Shown here piece after piece: positions 1 to 8,469 of a stretch of 64,000 bases of DNA (position 1 is the first letter of the stretch; every line of letters starts with the position of its first letter). Below the pieces are notes generated by a model. That model did not search any database. It was not told the origin of the DNA and worked only from the letters and a program-made list of their open reading frames with translations. Source of the DNA: Geomonas paludis (GTDB taxonomy: Bacteria; Desulfobacterota; Desulfuromonadia; Geobacterales; Geobacteraceae); NCBI RefSeq assembly GCF_014193585.1, contig NZ_BLXY01000007.1, positions 62,001-126,000 on the forward strand. The letters run 5' to 3'. The position numbers were made by a program, and so were the translations under genes.

Positions 1-2
1 TC

Positions 3-557
3 TTGCGCCACGACCCGGACAAGATCATGGTCGGCGAGATCCGCGATTCCGAAACCGCCCAGATCGCCGTGCAGTCGGCGCTCACCGGCCACCTGGTGTT
101 CACCACCGTGCACGCCAACAACGTCTTCGACGTCATCGGCCGCTTCACCCACATGGGCATCGACCCGTACAACTTCGTCGCCTGCCTGAACTGCGTCATG
201 GCGCAGCGCCTGGTGCGCAAGATCTGCCCCTCCTGCAAGAAGGCGGTCACCGTCTCCGACGAGGAACTGCGCGAGTCGGCCATCGACCCGGAACGGGCCC
301 GCGGGCTCACCCTGTACGAGGCGCGCGGCTGCGACGACTGCAACGGCACCGGCTACCGGGGGCGTTCCGCCATCGTGGAGCTGCTCGATTTAAACGACGA
401 GATCCGCGAACTGATCATCTCCAAGGCACCCATCGCCGCCCTGAAAAAGGCCGCCAAGGCGGCCGGGACCATGTTCCTCAGGGAATCGGCCGTGGCCAAG
501 GTGCTGGCCGGCGAGACGACGATTAAGGAGATCAACCGTGTCACCTTCGTGGAATAG
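3..557 (+). CDS. gspE: GspE/PilB-type secretion ATPase, C-terminal part
   Basis: The gene enters from the left edge, so only the last 184 or so codons are visible. They carry the Walker B region (IMVGEIRD, visible residues 8-15), the histidine box (TGHLVFTTVHANN) and two CxxC pairs (Cys75/78 and Cys110/113) that form the zinc-binding C-terminal subdomain of GspE/PilB hexameric ATPases. The family powers pseudopilus or pilus assembly at the cytoplasmic face of the inner membrane. It heads a run of PilM-, PilN-, PilO- and secretin-like genes with almost no spacing, so it is the motor of that system. Whether it is better named GspE or PilB cannot be settled from this fragment; the GspD/GspG neighbours favour GspE. 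Confidence 0.9.
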   Translation: MRHDPDKIMVGEIRDSETAQIAVQSALTGHLVFTTVHANNVFDVIGRFTHMGIDPYNFVACLNCVMAQRLVRKICPSCKKAVTVSDEELRESAIDPERARGLTLYEARGCDDCNGTGYRGRSAIVELLDLNDEIRELIISKAPIAALKKAAKAAGTMFLRESAVAKVLAGETTIKEINRVTFVE

Positions 558-566
558 GTGCCAGAT

Positions 567-1481
567 ATGCTAATGTCCCGCAAAAGCCTCGGGCTCGAGC
601 TCTCGGCCGCCGGGTTCAGTTTCGCCTTGGCCAGCGGCGGCAAGATCCCCACGGTCGAGGCGGGGCTCACCCTGCCGTTCGCGCCGGGCCTTTTGACCCT
701 GTCGCGCCGCGACCCCAACGTCACCGACGCCAAGGCCTTCGTCACCGCGCTCAAGGAGGCGCACCTGCGCCTTTTGACCAAGGAGCGCAGCGTCTGCGTG
801 TCGCTGCCGGATGCCGTGGGGCGCGTGGTGCTCCTCGACCTGGAGGCGCGCTTCAAGAACCGCGAGGAGGGGCTGGACGTCATCCGCTGGAAGCTCAAGA
901 AGAGCCTTCCCTTCGACATCAGCGCGGTGCACCTGGACTACCAGACCCTGGAGGAAAAGGAAAACGGCGCCGTGTCGCTGCTGGTATCCCTGATTTCCCG
1001 GCCGGTGGTGCAGCAGTACGAGGAGCTCCTCTCCGAGGCGGGACTCGAGGCCAAGCTGATCGACTTCACCTCCTTCAACCTGTACCGCCTGTTCCAGCCC
1101 AGGCTCGACCTCTCCGAAGACGGCGCCTTCGTCACCTTTTACCAGGGGGCGATGACGGTGCTGATCTTCAACGGCGGCGTGCTGAGCTTCTACCGCACCA
1201 AGGAGGGGGTAGGGGAGGTGCAGAACCTGTTCCGCGAGGTGAACAGCTCGTTCCTGGTCTACGGCGACCAGAGCCCGGGCCAGAGCGTCAGCGAGGTCTT
1301 CTGTGCCGCCGCTCCCGGCGACGCCGAGTCTTTCCGCGCCCTGGTGGCCGAGGCCAGCGGGCTGGAACCGGTGCTGCTCGACATGGAGCGCCTGGTCCGG
1401 CAGGGCTCGACCCTGGGGCTGGACCGCCCCGGGCTGCATGCGCTGGGCGGCGCCCTGGGCGCCGCGCTGAGGAGCCTGTGA
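567..1481 (+). CDS. PilM/GspL-like pilus assembly protein
   Basis: About 304 residues with the N-terminal pattern of PilM-type actin-like proteins (SRKSLGLELSAAGFSFAL) and an acidic, Leu-rich body; no membrane segment is visible. PilM is a cytoplasmic ring protein that links the motor to PilN; in type II systems the equivalent is the cytoplasmic part of GspL. The position between the ATPase and a PilN-like gene supports this. GTG 558, directly after the preceding stop codon, and ATG 573 are alternative starts; ATG 567 has the best-spaced AGGTG. Sequence divergence from textbook PilM is considerable, so the assignment rests partly on synteny. Confidence 0.7.
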   Translation: MLMSRKSLGLELSAAGFSFALASGGKIPTVEAGLTLPFAPGLLTLSRRDPNVTDAKAFVTALKEAHLRLLTKERSVCVSLPDAVGRVVLLDLEARFKNREEGLDVIRWKLKKSLPFDISAVHLDYQTLEEKENGAVSLLVSLISRPVVQQYEELLSEAGLEAKLIDFTSFNLYRLFQPRLDLSEDGAFVTFYQGAMTVLIFNGGVLSFYRTKEGVGEVQNLFREVNSSFLVYGDQSPGQSVSEVFCAAAPGDAESFRALVAEASGLEPVLLDMERLVRQGSTLGLDRPGLHALGGALGAALRSL

Positions 1482-1482
1482 T

Positions 1483-2022
1483 ATGAAACTGACCATCAAC
1501 CTGGCTACCAGGCGCTACGTGAACCTGCCCCAGCTCAACGCCATCCTGACGGCCTCCTTCGTCATCCTGGCGCTGCTGCTGGTTTACCTGGTGCGCGAGG
1601 TGGCCAACAACCAGGTCGAGATCAACAAGATCAAGAGTGAAAGCGCCGCCGCGAGCCGCGGTCCCGCCGGTGCGCCCCCCGTCCCCGCCGAGCAGATGAA
1701 GGCGCTGGAGACCAGGATCGCCTTCGCCAACACGCTCATCGACCAGAAGTCGGTGAACTGGCTCGGGCTTCTGGACAAACTGGAACTGGTGGTGCCGGCA
1801 GGGGTGGCGTTCACCCAGGTGGAGCCCTCTGCGCTGGACCCGCAGTCCCTGAAGCTGGCCGGTGTTGCGCTTTCCTTCGCCGGTCTGCGCACGCTGTTGG
1901 AGAACATGGAGCAGTCCCCAAACTTCTCGGAGGTGTTCCTGTTGAGCCAGACCGATGTCAAGGTCGGCAAGGATCAGAAGGGCTTCGGCTTCTCAATCTC
2001 CTGCAAGGTCAGTAAACGATGA
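1483..2022 (+). CDS. PilN-like inner membrane assembly protein
   Basis: 179 residues. The short N-terminus MKLTINLATRRYVN resembles the conserved PilN leader that docks into PilM, followed by one transmembrane helix (about residues 20-40), a short helical linker and a periplasmic ferredoxin-like domain ending in a beta strand (KGFGFSISCKV). The start ATG lies one base after the preceding stop codon and the 3' end overlaps the next gene by four bases, so translation is probably coupled. With the PilM- and PilO-like neighbours it would form the inner-membrane alignment complex of the secretion machine. Confidence 0.78.
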   Translation: MKLTINLATRRYVNLPQLNAILTASFVILALLLVYLVREVANNQVEINKIKSESAAASRGPAGAPPVPAEQMKALETRIAFANTLIDQKSVNWLGLLDKLELVVPAGVAFTQVEPSALDPQSLKLAGVALSFAGLRTLLENMEQSPNFSEVFLLSQTDVKVGKDQKGFGFSISCKVSKR

Positions 2023-2573
2023 ACTACCAGATGCTACTCGACATGATCGCCGTCCGGCGCAAGTCCTTCGCGTTCATCGCTTTCCTCGCGCTGCTCGCCC
2101 TGGGGGTAGGGTTCTACGTCTCCGCCTATCAGAAGCCTGAACTGGAAAAGGTCCAGCAGGCCTGGTTCGCCCAGCGCGACTCCCTCGCCCGCGGCGAGAC
2201 CCAGGCCGATGCCACCAGGTACCAGCAGGGGATGCGCGACCTCGAGGAGTTCCGCAAGCACCTCATCGCCAAGAAGGAACTCCCCGCGCTGTTGGGGCGG
2301 CTCTACGAGACGGCGAAGAACAACTCCCTGGCCCTGACCGGCATCTCCTACAAGCCGGGCAAGGAGAAGGTCAAGGGGAGCCGCGTGATGACCTACGGCA
2401 TCTCGTTCAACGTGACCGGCAAGTACGGCGCGCTGAAGAGCTTCCTGGGCGACCTGGCGCGTTACCGGGAAATGCTGGTCATCGAAAGCATCTCCCTGAG
2501 CAACAACAGTCCGACCGAGGAAAAAGTGAACCTCAGGGTCGTAACCACGGTTTACCTGACGGAGGGGGCATGA
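2019..2573 (+). CDS. PilO-like inner membrane assembly protein
   Basis: 184 residues with one N-terminal transmembrane helix (about residues 17-36), a helical stretch (about 45-85) and a C-terminal domain containing ELPALLGRLYETAKNNSL, typical of PilO/GspM architecture. It overlaps the PilN-like gene (ATGA) and the next gene (GCATGA). PilO pairs with PilN in the periplasm and contacts PilP, and the same order is kept here. No catalytic residues are expected. The product is clearly in the PilO superfamily by layout; the exact subfamily was not determined. Confidence 0.78.
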   Translation: MNYQMLLDMIAVRRKSFAFIAFLALLALGVGFYVSAYQKPELEKVQQAWFAQRDSLARGETQADATRYQQGMRDLEEFRKHLIAKKELPALLGRLYETAKNNSLALTGISYKPGKEKVKGSRVMTYGISFNVTGKYGALKSFLGDLARYREMLVIESISLSNNSPTEEKVNLRVVTTVYLTEGA

Positions 2574-3235
2574 ATCGCCAGAAACTAGCGCTTTTCGTGC
2601 TGCTCGTCGTCTTCGTGGGGGCCGTGATCTACGCGGTGATGCGCTCTCCCCGGCAGCAGCAGGTGGCCACGCTCAAGAACCAGCCCGGCGCAAAGGCAAC
2701 CGTGCTCAGGAAGAAGCCCGATCTTGCCCCGAAAACGGCAGCGGCAGCGCCTGCTGCCGGCGTGGTCCATCTCGAGCTGCTGCAGCAGGAGAAGCCCGGG
2801 TTCAGCGGCTTCAGGCGCAACATCTTCTCGCCCATCTTCAGGGACGAGCAGAAGCTGTCCGCCCTCAAGCTGCCGCCGCCTCCGCCGCCGCTCAAGAAAC
2901 TGCCCCCCTTGCCCGAGGCAGTGCCGGTGGCGCCGCCGGTGCCCCCGCCGCCTCCGCCGCCGACCCAGGAACAGCTGGACGAGGCCGAACTGGGCAAGTT
3001 CGTGTTCATCGGCTTCCTGAAGAAGGGGACGGAAAGGACCGTGTTCCTCTCCAAGGGGGGCGAGATCTTCCTGGCCAAGAAGGGGAGCCAGGTGGGACCG
3101 CGTTTCCTGGTCTCCAACGTCACCGACGATGCCATCACCATAAAGTCGATCCAGACCGACCGGCAACTGGTGATTCCGCTGGTAGAGCACAGGTCGCTCA
3201 GCGTGCGCCGCCCCGGCATAACTCCCAGGCCTTAA
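2570..3235 (+). CDS. PilP/GspC-like proline-rich periplasmic linker protein
   Basis: 221 residues: a transmembrane helix at about 5-24, a flexible Ala/Lys stretch, two polyproline runs between about residues 103 and 130, and a C-terminal beta-rich domain (FVFIGFLKKGTERTVFLSKG) of the kind seen in PilP and the GspC homology region. These domains bind the secretin N0 domain and connect inner and outer membrane parts, and the secretin gene follows 11 bases later. Similarity is architectural; I do not recognise an exact named family member. Confidence 0.65.
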   Translation: MNRQKLALFVLLVVFVGAVIYAVMRSPRQQQVATLKNQPGAKATVLRKKPDLAPKTAAAAPAAGVVHLELLQQEKPGFSGFRRNIFSPIFRDEQKLSALKLPPPPPPLKKLPPLPEAVPVAPPVPPPPPPPTQEQLDEAELGKFVFIGFLKKGTERTVFLSKGGEIFLAKKGSQVGPRFLVSNVTDDAITIKSIQTDRQLVIPLVEHRSLSVRRPGITPRP

Positions 3236-3246
3236 GGAGCAACTTC

Positions 3247-5853
3247 ATGCATAGACTAAGATCGATCTCAACCCTGATGCTGCTGACCGTGGCGCTCTCC
3301 GGCTGTGCGGCGGGGCGTACCGCGTTCAGCAAGGCAGAGCAGCTCGAGCGCGAGGGGAACCTTGACGCCGCGGTGGTCAAGTATGCCGAAGTAGCCTCCA
3401 AGCACCCCGAGGTCGGCGAGTACCGGGTGAAGCTGATCAACGTCACCCAGGCGGCCGGCAAGGTGCATTTCAGGAAGGGTGAGGCGTTCTTCGAGAAGAA
3501 GAATTATGACGAGGCCCTCAGGGAGTTCCAGACTGCCTACGCCATGGATCCGACCTACGTCGAGGCGAAGTCCCGTGCGGACCATACGCTCAAGCTCAGA
3601 AACGCCCAGACCTACCTCCTGGAGGGGGCGGACTTCGAAAAGGACCACAAGCTGCGCGAGGCGATGACCGCCTACCAGCACGTGCTGCAGTTCGAGCCGG
3701 GCAACAAGGCCGCCCGGGAAGGGCTGGACCGCATTCTGGCGGGGAAGAAGCAGAAGCTGGACGGCTTCGAGCTCAACCTGAAGTCGACCAAGCCCATCAC
3801 GCTGAAGTTCAAGGACGCCAAGCTCAAGGACATCTTCAACATCCTCACCCAGCTCTCCGGGATCAACTTCGTCTTCGACGAGGGGGTGAAGGACGTCAAC
3901 GTCTCGCTGCACCTGGAGAACGGCAGCTTCCAGCAGGCGATGGAACTGCTGACCGGCATGCATAAGCTGGAAAAGAAGGTGCTCAACGAGAGCACCATCA
4001 TCATCTACCCCAAGACCCCGGACAAGATCAAGCAGTACGAGGAACTCTTCGTCCAGACCTTCTACCTGAACAAGCTCGACGCCAAGAAGGCGGTAAACCT
4101 GGTGCGCACCATGCTCCAGGTGAAGAAGATCTACGTCAACGAGGAGGCCAACGCCCTGGTGATCCGCGACACCCCGGAAGTGGTCGAGGTAGCGCGCAAG
4201 ATCCTCGAGGCCAACGACGTCCCCGACGCCGAGGTGCTCCTCGATGTCGAGGTCTTCGAGCTTTCCAAGGCGGGGAGCGAGACCTTCGGCCTGGCCCTTT
4301 CCAGCTATGCCGCCTCGCTTGGGGTAACCGGCCCCCAGGGCAAGTTTCTCTCCGATGCCCTGAGCACCACCACGACCACGTCTACCACCGGCGGTACCAC
4401 CACCACGGTAGCCGACGTCAGCAACCTGCTCAACGTTTTCAGGGTCAAGGGGTACAACGGCTACCTCACCGTGCCGACCGCCACCTTCAACTTCGGAAAA
4501 ACCCTCTCCAACGGTGAGACGCTGTCCAACCCGAAAATCAGGGTGAAAAACCGTGAGAAGGCGAAGTTCAACGTCGGTACCCGCGTGCCGATCACCACGA
4601 CCTCTTCCACCTCCACCGGCACCAGCGTCAACGTCCAGTACGTGGACGTCGGGGTCAAGGTGAACGCCGAGCCGACCATCCAGTTGAACAACGAGGTCTC
4701 CATCAAACTCGGTCTCGAGGTGAGCTCCATCCTCGGGAGGGAGAAGGTCGGCACCGACCAGGCCACCACCGTGGTCACCATCGGGACCAGGAACCTCGAC
4801 ACGGTCCTGTCCCTGAAGGACGGGGAGACCAGCATCATCGGCGGCTTGATGCAGAAGAACGACACCGACAGCAAGAAAAAGGTGTTCCTGCTGGGAGACA
4901 TTCCCGTGCTGGGCACCCTCTTTTCCAGCACAGGCAAGTCTAACGACAAGAGCGAACTGTTGCTCGCCATTACCCCGCGCATCGTGCGTGGCGTGACCGT
5001 GCCGGACACCGACGTGGCGGCCTTCTGGTCCGGCCGCGAGGACGAACCGTCGACCAACAAGCCTTACCAGTCCTTCATAGAGCCCGAGTTCGCCGATACG
5101 GCCGCTCCGGCCAAGGCCGCCCCCGCCAAGGCGGCGCCGGCTAAGAAGCCCGCACCCGCTCCGGCTGCCGTTCCGGGCGCTGCCCCTGCTGCTGCTCCTG
5201 CCACTGCTCCTGGTGCGACCGCGCCTGCGGGAGAGGTCCCTGCCGCAGCGGGTGCTGCCGAACCGGCACCCGCCGAGGGGGAAGCCGCTGTCGAGATTCC
5301 CGCCGAACCGGATCCGGAAGCTGCCGCCATCCCGGCTGAAACCGCGACTGCCGCGGAACTGGGGGCCGCCGCCAACGCTGCCGCCGCTGCCGCTGCCGCC
5401 GCCCCCAAGGCTCCGGCGCCGGCAAAGCCGGTCCCGCCGGTCCCGCTGGAGAAGGGCCTGCTCGCGCTCAGCCTCCCCTCGTCGGTGAAGCTGAACGACC
5501 AGTTCGCGGTGCAGATCAACGCCTCCGGGATGAAGGACCTGGAAAAGGCCGTGCTGGTGCTGAGCTACGACCCGAAGATCCTCGAGGTGGTGGCGCAGAC
5601 CGAAGGGGCGATGCTCAAGGAGAACGGCAAGCCCTCCACCTTCCAGTCCTTCGCCGACAAGAAGAAGGGGGAGATCTGGATGTCGGGGAGCAAGACCGAG
5701 GGGGGAGTCGGCAACGGCGTGCTGGCCCAGGTCACCTTCAAGGCGATCGGGCAGGGGAGCACCCCGCTTTCCTTCTCCAACACCAGCTTCACCCAGAAGG
5801 GGGGAGCGCAGATCGCCGTGACCCCGTTCAAGTCGGTAGTGGAGGTAAAGTAG
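3247..5853 (+). CDS. gspD: GspD/PilQ-type secretin lipoprotein with TPRs and C-terminal cohesin domain
   Basis: 868 residues. A lipoprotein signal ends at LSGCAAG (Cys20). TPR-like repeats occupy about 25-170. The secretin N0 domain begins near 178 (KSTKPITLKFKDAKLKDIF), followed by an N1/NolW segment and the secretin core, which ends in the family signature (VFLLGDIPVLGTLFSS, then LLLAITPRIVRG) near 550-580. An Ala/Pro linker (about 617-733) leads to a cohesin-type beta domain (about 735-868: GLLALSLPSSVKLNDQFAVQ, then VLSYDPKILEVV). The protein should form the outer-membrane channel of the secretion system. TPRs at the front and a cohesin domain at the back are unusual for textbook GspD. 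The neighbouring PilMNOP-like and pseudopilin genes give the context. Confidence 0.92.
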   Translation: MHRLRSISTLMLLTVALSGCAAGRTAFSKAEQLEREGNLDAAVVKYAEVASKHPEVGEYRVKLINVTQAAGKVHFRKGEAFFEKKNYDEALREFQTAYAMDPTYVEAKSRADHTLKLRNAQTYLLEGADFEKDHKLREAMTAYQHVLQFEPGNKAAREGLDRILAGKKQKLDGFELNLKSTKPITLKFKDAKLKDIFNILTQLSGINFVFDEGVKDVNVSLHLENGSFQQAMELLTGMHKLEKKVLNESTIIIYPKTPDKIKQYEELFVQTFYLNKLDAKKAVNLVRTMLQVKKIYVNEEANALVIRDTPEVVEVARKILEANDVPDAEVLLDVEVFELSKAGSETFGLALSSYAASLGVTGPQGKFLSDALSTTTTTSTTGGTTTTVADVSNLLNVFRVKGYNGYLTVPTATFNFGKTLSNGETLSNPKIRVKNREKAKFNVGTRVPITTTSSTSTGTSVNVQYVDVGVKVNAEPTIQLNNEVSIKLGLEVSSILGREKVGTDQATTVVTIGTRNLDTVLSLKDGETSIIGGLMQKNDTDSKKKVFLLGDIPVLGTLFSSTGKSNDKSELLLAITPRIVRGVTVPDTDVAAFWSGREDEPSTNKPYQSFIEPEFADTAAPAKAAPAKAAPAKKPAPAPAAVPGAAPAAAPATAPGATAPAGEVPAAAGAAEPAPAEGEAAVEIPAEPDPEAAAIPAETATAAELGAAANAAAAAAAAAPKAPAPAKPVPPVPLEKGLLALSLPSSVKLNDQFAVQINASGMKDLEKAVLVLSYDPKILEVVAQTEGAMLKENGKPSTFQSFADKKKGEIWMSGSKTEGGVGNGVLAQVTFKAIGQGSTPLSFSNTSFTQKGGAQIAVTPFKSVVEVK

Positions 5854-5872
5854 CCCTCGGGCTCATGCCGCA

Positions 5873-6364
5873 ATGTGGAAGATCCTCAAAGATAACAGCG
5901 GGCTCAGCCTGATCGAGATGGTGGTGACCATGGTCATCCTCACCATGCTCGCCTCGCTGATCGTCCCGTCGGCCCAGATGGCCTCCAAGCGGACCAAGGA
6001 GCTCGAGCTCAGAAGGAACCTGCGCGAGATCAGGACCGCCATAGACGAGTACAAGAAGAACTACGACAAGGCGCTGTCGGACCAGAAGACGGTACAGGTA
6101 CTGAACGCGACCGGCTACCCCAAGACCCTCGACCTGCTGGTGGAGGGGGACGATTTCGGCGGCTTGGTCAAGGAGAAGAAGAAGTTCCTGCGCCGCATCC
6201 CCAGCGACCCTTTCTACAAGGCCCAGGAGGGGGATCCCAAGTGGGGGATGCGCTCTCATGCCGACGAGCATGACAGCACCACCTGGGGGGGCGAGGACGT
6301 CTTCGACGTCTATTCGCTGAGCAACGGCGTCGCCATCGACGGCACGAAATACAAGGACTGGTGA
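5873..6364 (+). CDS. Type II secretion pseudopilin, GspG-like (first copy)
   Basis: 163 residues with a class III prepilin signal: short basic leader, then the cleavage region SGLSLIEMVVTMVILTMLAS with the conserved Glu five residues into the mature helix. The Gly before the cleavage site is followed by Leu rather than the usual Phe. After the helix comes a GspG-like globular part with a YKKNYDKALSDQKTV segment and a calcium-loop-like C-terminus (YSLSNG). It lies 19 bases after the secretin gene and its stop overlaps the second pseudopilin gene. Likely a component of the periplasmic pseudopilus. Confidence 0.85.
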   Translation: MWKILKDNSGLSLIEMVVTMVILTMLASLIVPSAQMASKRTKELELRRNLREIRTAIDEYKKNYDKALSDQKTVQVLNATGYPKTLDLLVEGDDFGGLVKEKKKFLRRIPSDPFYKAQEGDPKWGMRSHADEHDSTTWGGEDVFDVYSLSNGVAIDGTKYKDW

Positions 6365-6783
6365 ACCTCATGTTGAAGAGGATACTGAAAAGTCAGCGGG
6401 GCTTTACGCTAATAGAGCTGATGATAGTGGTCACCATCATCGGCATCCTGGCGGCCATCAGCGCGCCCAACTACCAGTGGGGCATCATCAGGGCACGCGA
6501 GGCGGTGCTGCGGGAAGACCTGTACACCATGCGCTCCACCATCGACCAGTACTATGCCGACCAGGGGAAGTATCCCGAGACGCTGCAGGAACTGGTGGAC
6601 AACAAGAACAGGTACCTCCGGGAGATACCCAAGGATCCCTTTACCAAGTCCAAGGACACCTGGGTGGTAACCGCGCCTCCCGCGACCGAAACCCCCACCG
6701 AGGGGGGCTCCAGCGGGGTCTACGACGTGCACAGCGGCTCCACGCTGGTCGGCAGCGACGGCAAACCGTACAACGAATGGTAG
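6361..6783 (+). CDS. Type II secretion major pseudopilin, GspG/OxpG-like
   Basis: 140 residues with a textbook prepilin cleavage site RGFTLIELMIVVTIIGILAA and the GspG body (YYADQGKYPETLQELV, then YLREIPKDPFT) ending in a YDVHSGS loop. Length and motifs fit the major pseudopilin. The GTG start overlaps the stop codon of the previous pseudopilin gene; ATG 6370 is an alternative. A gene of this type in Geobacter sulfurreducens (OxpG) is needed to export a multicopper protein used in Fe(III) oxide reduction; that this is the ortholog is inferred from neighbourhood, not proven. Confidence 0.9.
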   Translation: MNLMLKRILKSQRGFTLIELMIVVTIIGILAAISAPNYQWGIIRAREAVLREDLYTMRSTIDQYYADQGKYPETLQELVDNKNRYLREIPKDPFTKSKDTWVVTAPPATETPTEGGSSGVYDVHSGSTLVGSDGKPYNEW

Positions 6784-6802
6784 TCACGAGGCATACAGAG
6801 CG

Positions 6803-7534
6803 ATGATCCAAATGCATAACGTTTTCATGTCGTACCCGCCGGAGTCGAGCGCGCTGGCCGATATCAACCTCAAGATCCCCAAAGGGGATTTTGTTTTTTT
6901 GACGGGGCAGTCCGGGGCGGGCAAGTCGACGCTCTTGAAACTGATCTACGCCGACCTCACCCCCACCCGTGGCCAGGTGCTGATCGACGGGGTCAACCTG
7001 ACCCGGCTCTCCCGCTCGCAGGTCCCGCTTTTGCGCCGCTCCATCGGCGTCGTGTTCCAGGACTACAAGCTGCTTCCCAACCGGACCGTGCTGGAGAACG
7101 TCGCCATCACCCTGGAGGTGTTGGGATGGGGCAAGCGCGACATCGGCAAGAAGGTGTACCACATCCTGAAAAGGATGGGGATCGAGGACAAGATCAACGC
7201 GACGCCGCTGAGGCTCTCCGGCGGCGAGCAGCAGCGCGTGGCGCTGGCGCGCGCCCTGGTGAACGACCCCAAGATCCTGGTGGCCGACGAGCCGACCGGC
7301 AACCTCGATGACGAGAACAAGGAGGCCATCCTCTCCATCTTCAAGGAGGCCAACAACCGCGGCACCACCGTGGTGGTGGCCACCCACGACCGCCGCGTCA
7401 TCGAGAACTCCCACCGCAGGGTGATCAGGCTCGACAAGGGGAGCATCGTCCATACTCCGGATTTCATGGTCGCAGGGGTGACCGGCTCCGCAGGTGTCTG
7501 TCCCCTTGAGGAGGTGCCCGATGTCCAGGGCTAA
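6803..7534 (+). CDS. ftsE: Cell division ATP-binding protein FtsE
   Basis: 243 residues, an ABC ATPase with Walker A GQSGAGKST (35-43), signature LSGGEQQR (138-145) and Walker B KILVADEP (157-164). FtsE with FtsX forms the divisome complex that controls peptidoglycan hydrolase activators; ftsX overlaps this gene and an EnvC-type activator follows. The conserved FtsE fold ends near residue 220. The last 20 or so residues are an extension whose DNA is a degenerate copy of a REP-like repeat found elsewhere in the window, which also supplies the sequence just ahead of the ftsX ribosome binding site. Confidence 0.95.
   Translation: MIQMHNVFMSYPPESSALADINLKIPKGDFVFLTGQSGAGKSTLLKLIYADLTPTRGQVLIDGVNLTRLSRSQVPLLRRSIGVVFQDYKLLPNRTVLENVAITLEVLGWGKRDIGKKVYHILKRMGIEDKINATPLRLSGGEQQRVALARALVNDPKILVADEPTGNLDDENKEAILSIFKEANNRGTTVVVATHDRRVIENSHRRVIRLDKGSIVHTPDFMVAGVTGSAGVCPLEEVPDVQG
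7475..7505. repeat. Degenerate REP-like repeat inside ftsE 3' end
   Basis: GGGGTGACCGGCTCCGCAGG, then TGTCTGTCCCC: the same order of words as in 11052-11081 with a few changes. It codes for FtsE residues about 225-234. Confidence 0.6.
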
Positions 7535-8468
7535 CAAGGGGGCCGTGCGCCCGAAGCTGGAGCAGGAAGGTTTCTTCGGCAGGCTCTCCTATTTCACCAG
7601 CCGCGCTCTCGCCAACCTGCGCCAGAACGTCTTCGTCAGCGCCGTCACCGTGGGCACCATCGCGCTGGCGCTGTTGATCGCCTCGCTGTTTCTCCTGGTC
7701 TACGTGAACCTGGAGGGGATGGCGGAAGGGTGGAGCGACAAGGTGCAGGTGACCGCCTACTTCGACCAGGAACCCGCGCCGCTCGCGGTCGCCGCCATGA
7801 AGGGGAGGGTGCAGGCGATTGCCGGCACCGCCAAGGTCGTCTTCGTGAGCCAGGCGGAGGCGGAGAAACGGCTCAGAAGCCGCCTGAAAGGGCAGGAGTC
7901 GCTGCTGGAGGGGATCTCTCCCGACGTGCTCCCCGCATCGCTGGAGATCAGGCTGGACCGCGACCACCGCGACACGGACGCGGTTGCCGCCTACGTCAAG
8001 AAGCTCAAGCAGATCCAGGGGATCAGCGAGGTCCAGTACGGCGAGGAGTGGGTGAAACGCTTCAACTCCTTCATGAACCTGTTCCGGCTCATGGGGGCGC
8101 TTCTGGGGAGCTTCCTGACCATCACGGTGCTCTTCATCGTCTCCAACACCATCAAGCTGACCATCTACGCCAGGAAGGACGAACTGGAACTGCTCGGGCT
8201 GGTCGGGGCGACCCGGTTCTTCATCAAGGCGCCCTTCCTGATCGAGGGGATCCTGCAGGGGGCCGCGGGAGCGGTGATCTCCCTTTTGGCGCTTTTGGGG
8301 TGCTACTTCGCCTTCCTGAAAAACGCCGGCGACTTCCTCGGCATCAATCCGGCTTCGGCCGGGCTCTCCTTCCTTCCCGCCACGCACCTGGCCGGGGTGG
8401 TTCTGGGAGGGGTGCTGCTCGGCTTCATCGGCAGCGCGACCTCGCTCAAGAGGTTCATAAACGTCTAG
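7521..8468 (+). CDS. ftsX: Cell division permease-like protein FtsX
   Basis: 315 residues. A cytoplasmic N-terminus is followed by TM1 (about residues 33-55), a periplasmic loop (about 56-190) carrying the hydrolase-activator binding region, and three further TM helices with the FtsX/MacB-type domain (LLGSFLTITVLFIVSNTIKL, then ARKDELELLGLVGATRFFI). ATG 7521 is chosen because GAGGAGG lies just upstream; an upstream in-frame start at 7494 would lie inside ftsE and lacks support. It overlaps the ftsE stop by 14 bases. It partners FtsE and should act on the EnvC-like product of the next gene. Confidence 0.94.
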   Translation: MSRANKGAVRPKLEQEGFFGRLSYFTSRALANLRQNVFVSAVTVGTIALALLIASLFLLVYVNLEGMAEGWSDKVQVTAYFDQEPAPLAVAAMKGRVQAIAGTAKVVFVSQAEAEKRLRSRLKGQESLLEGISPDVLPASLEIRLDRDHRDTDAVAAYVKKLKQIQGISEVQYGEEWVKRFNSFMNLFRLMGALLGSFLTITVLFIVSNTIKLTIYARKDELELLGLVGATRFFIKAPFLIEGILQGAAGAVISLLALLGCYFAFLKNAGDFLGINPASAGLSFLPATHLAGVVLGGVLLGFIGSATSLKRFINV

Positions 8469-8469
8469 C

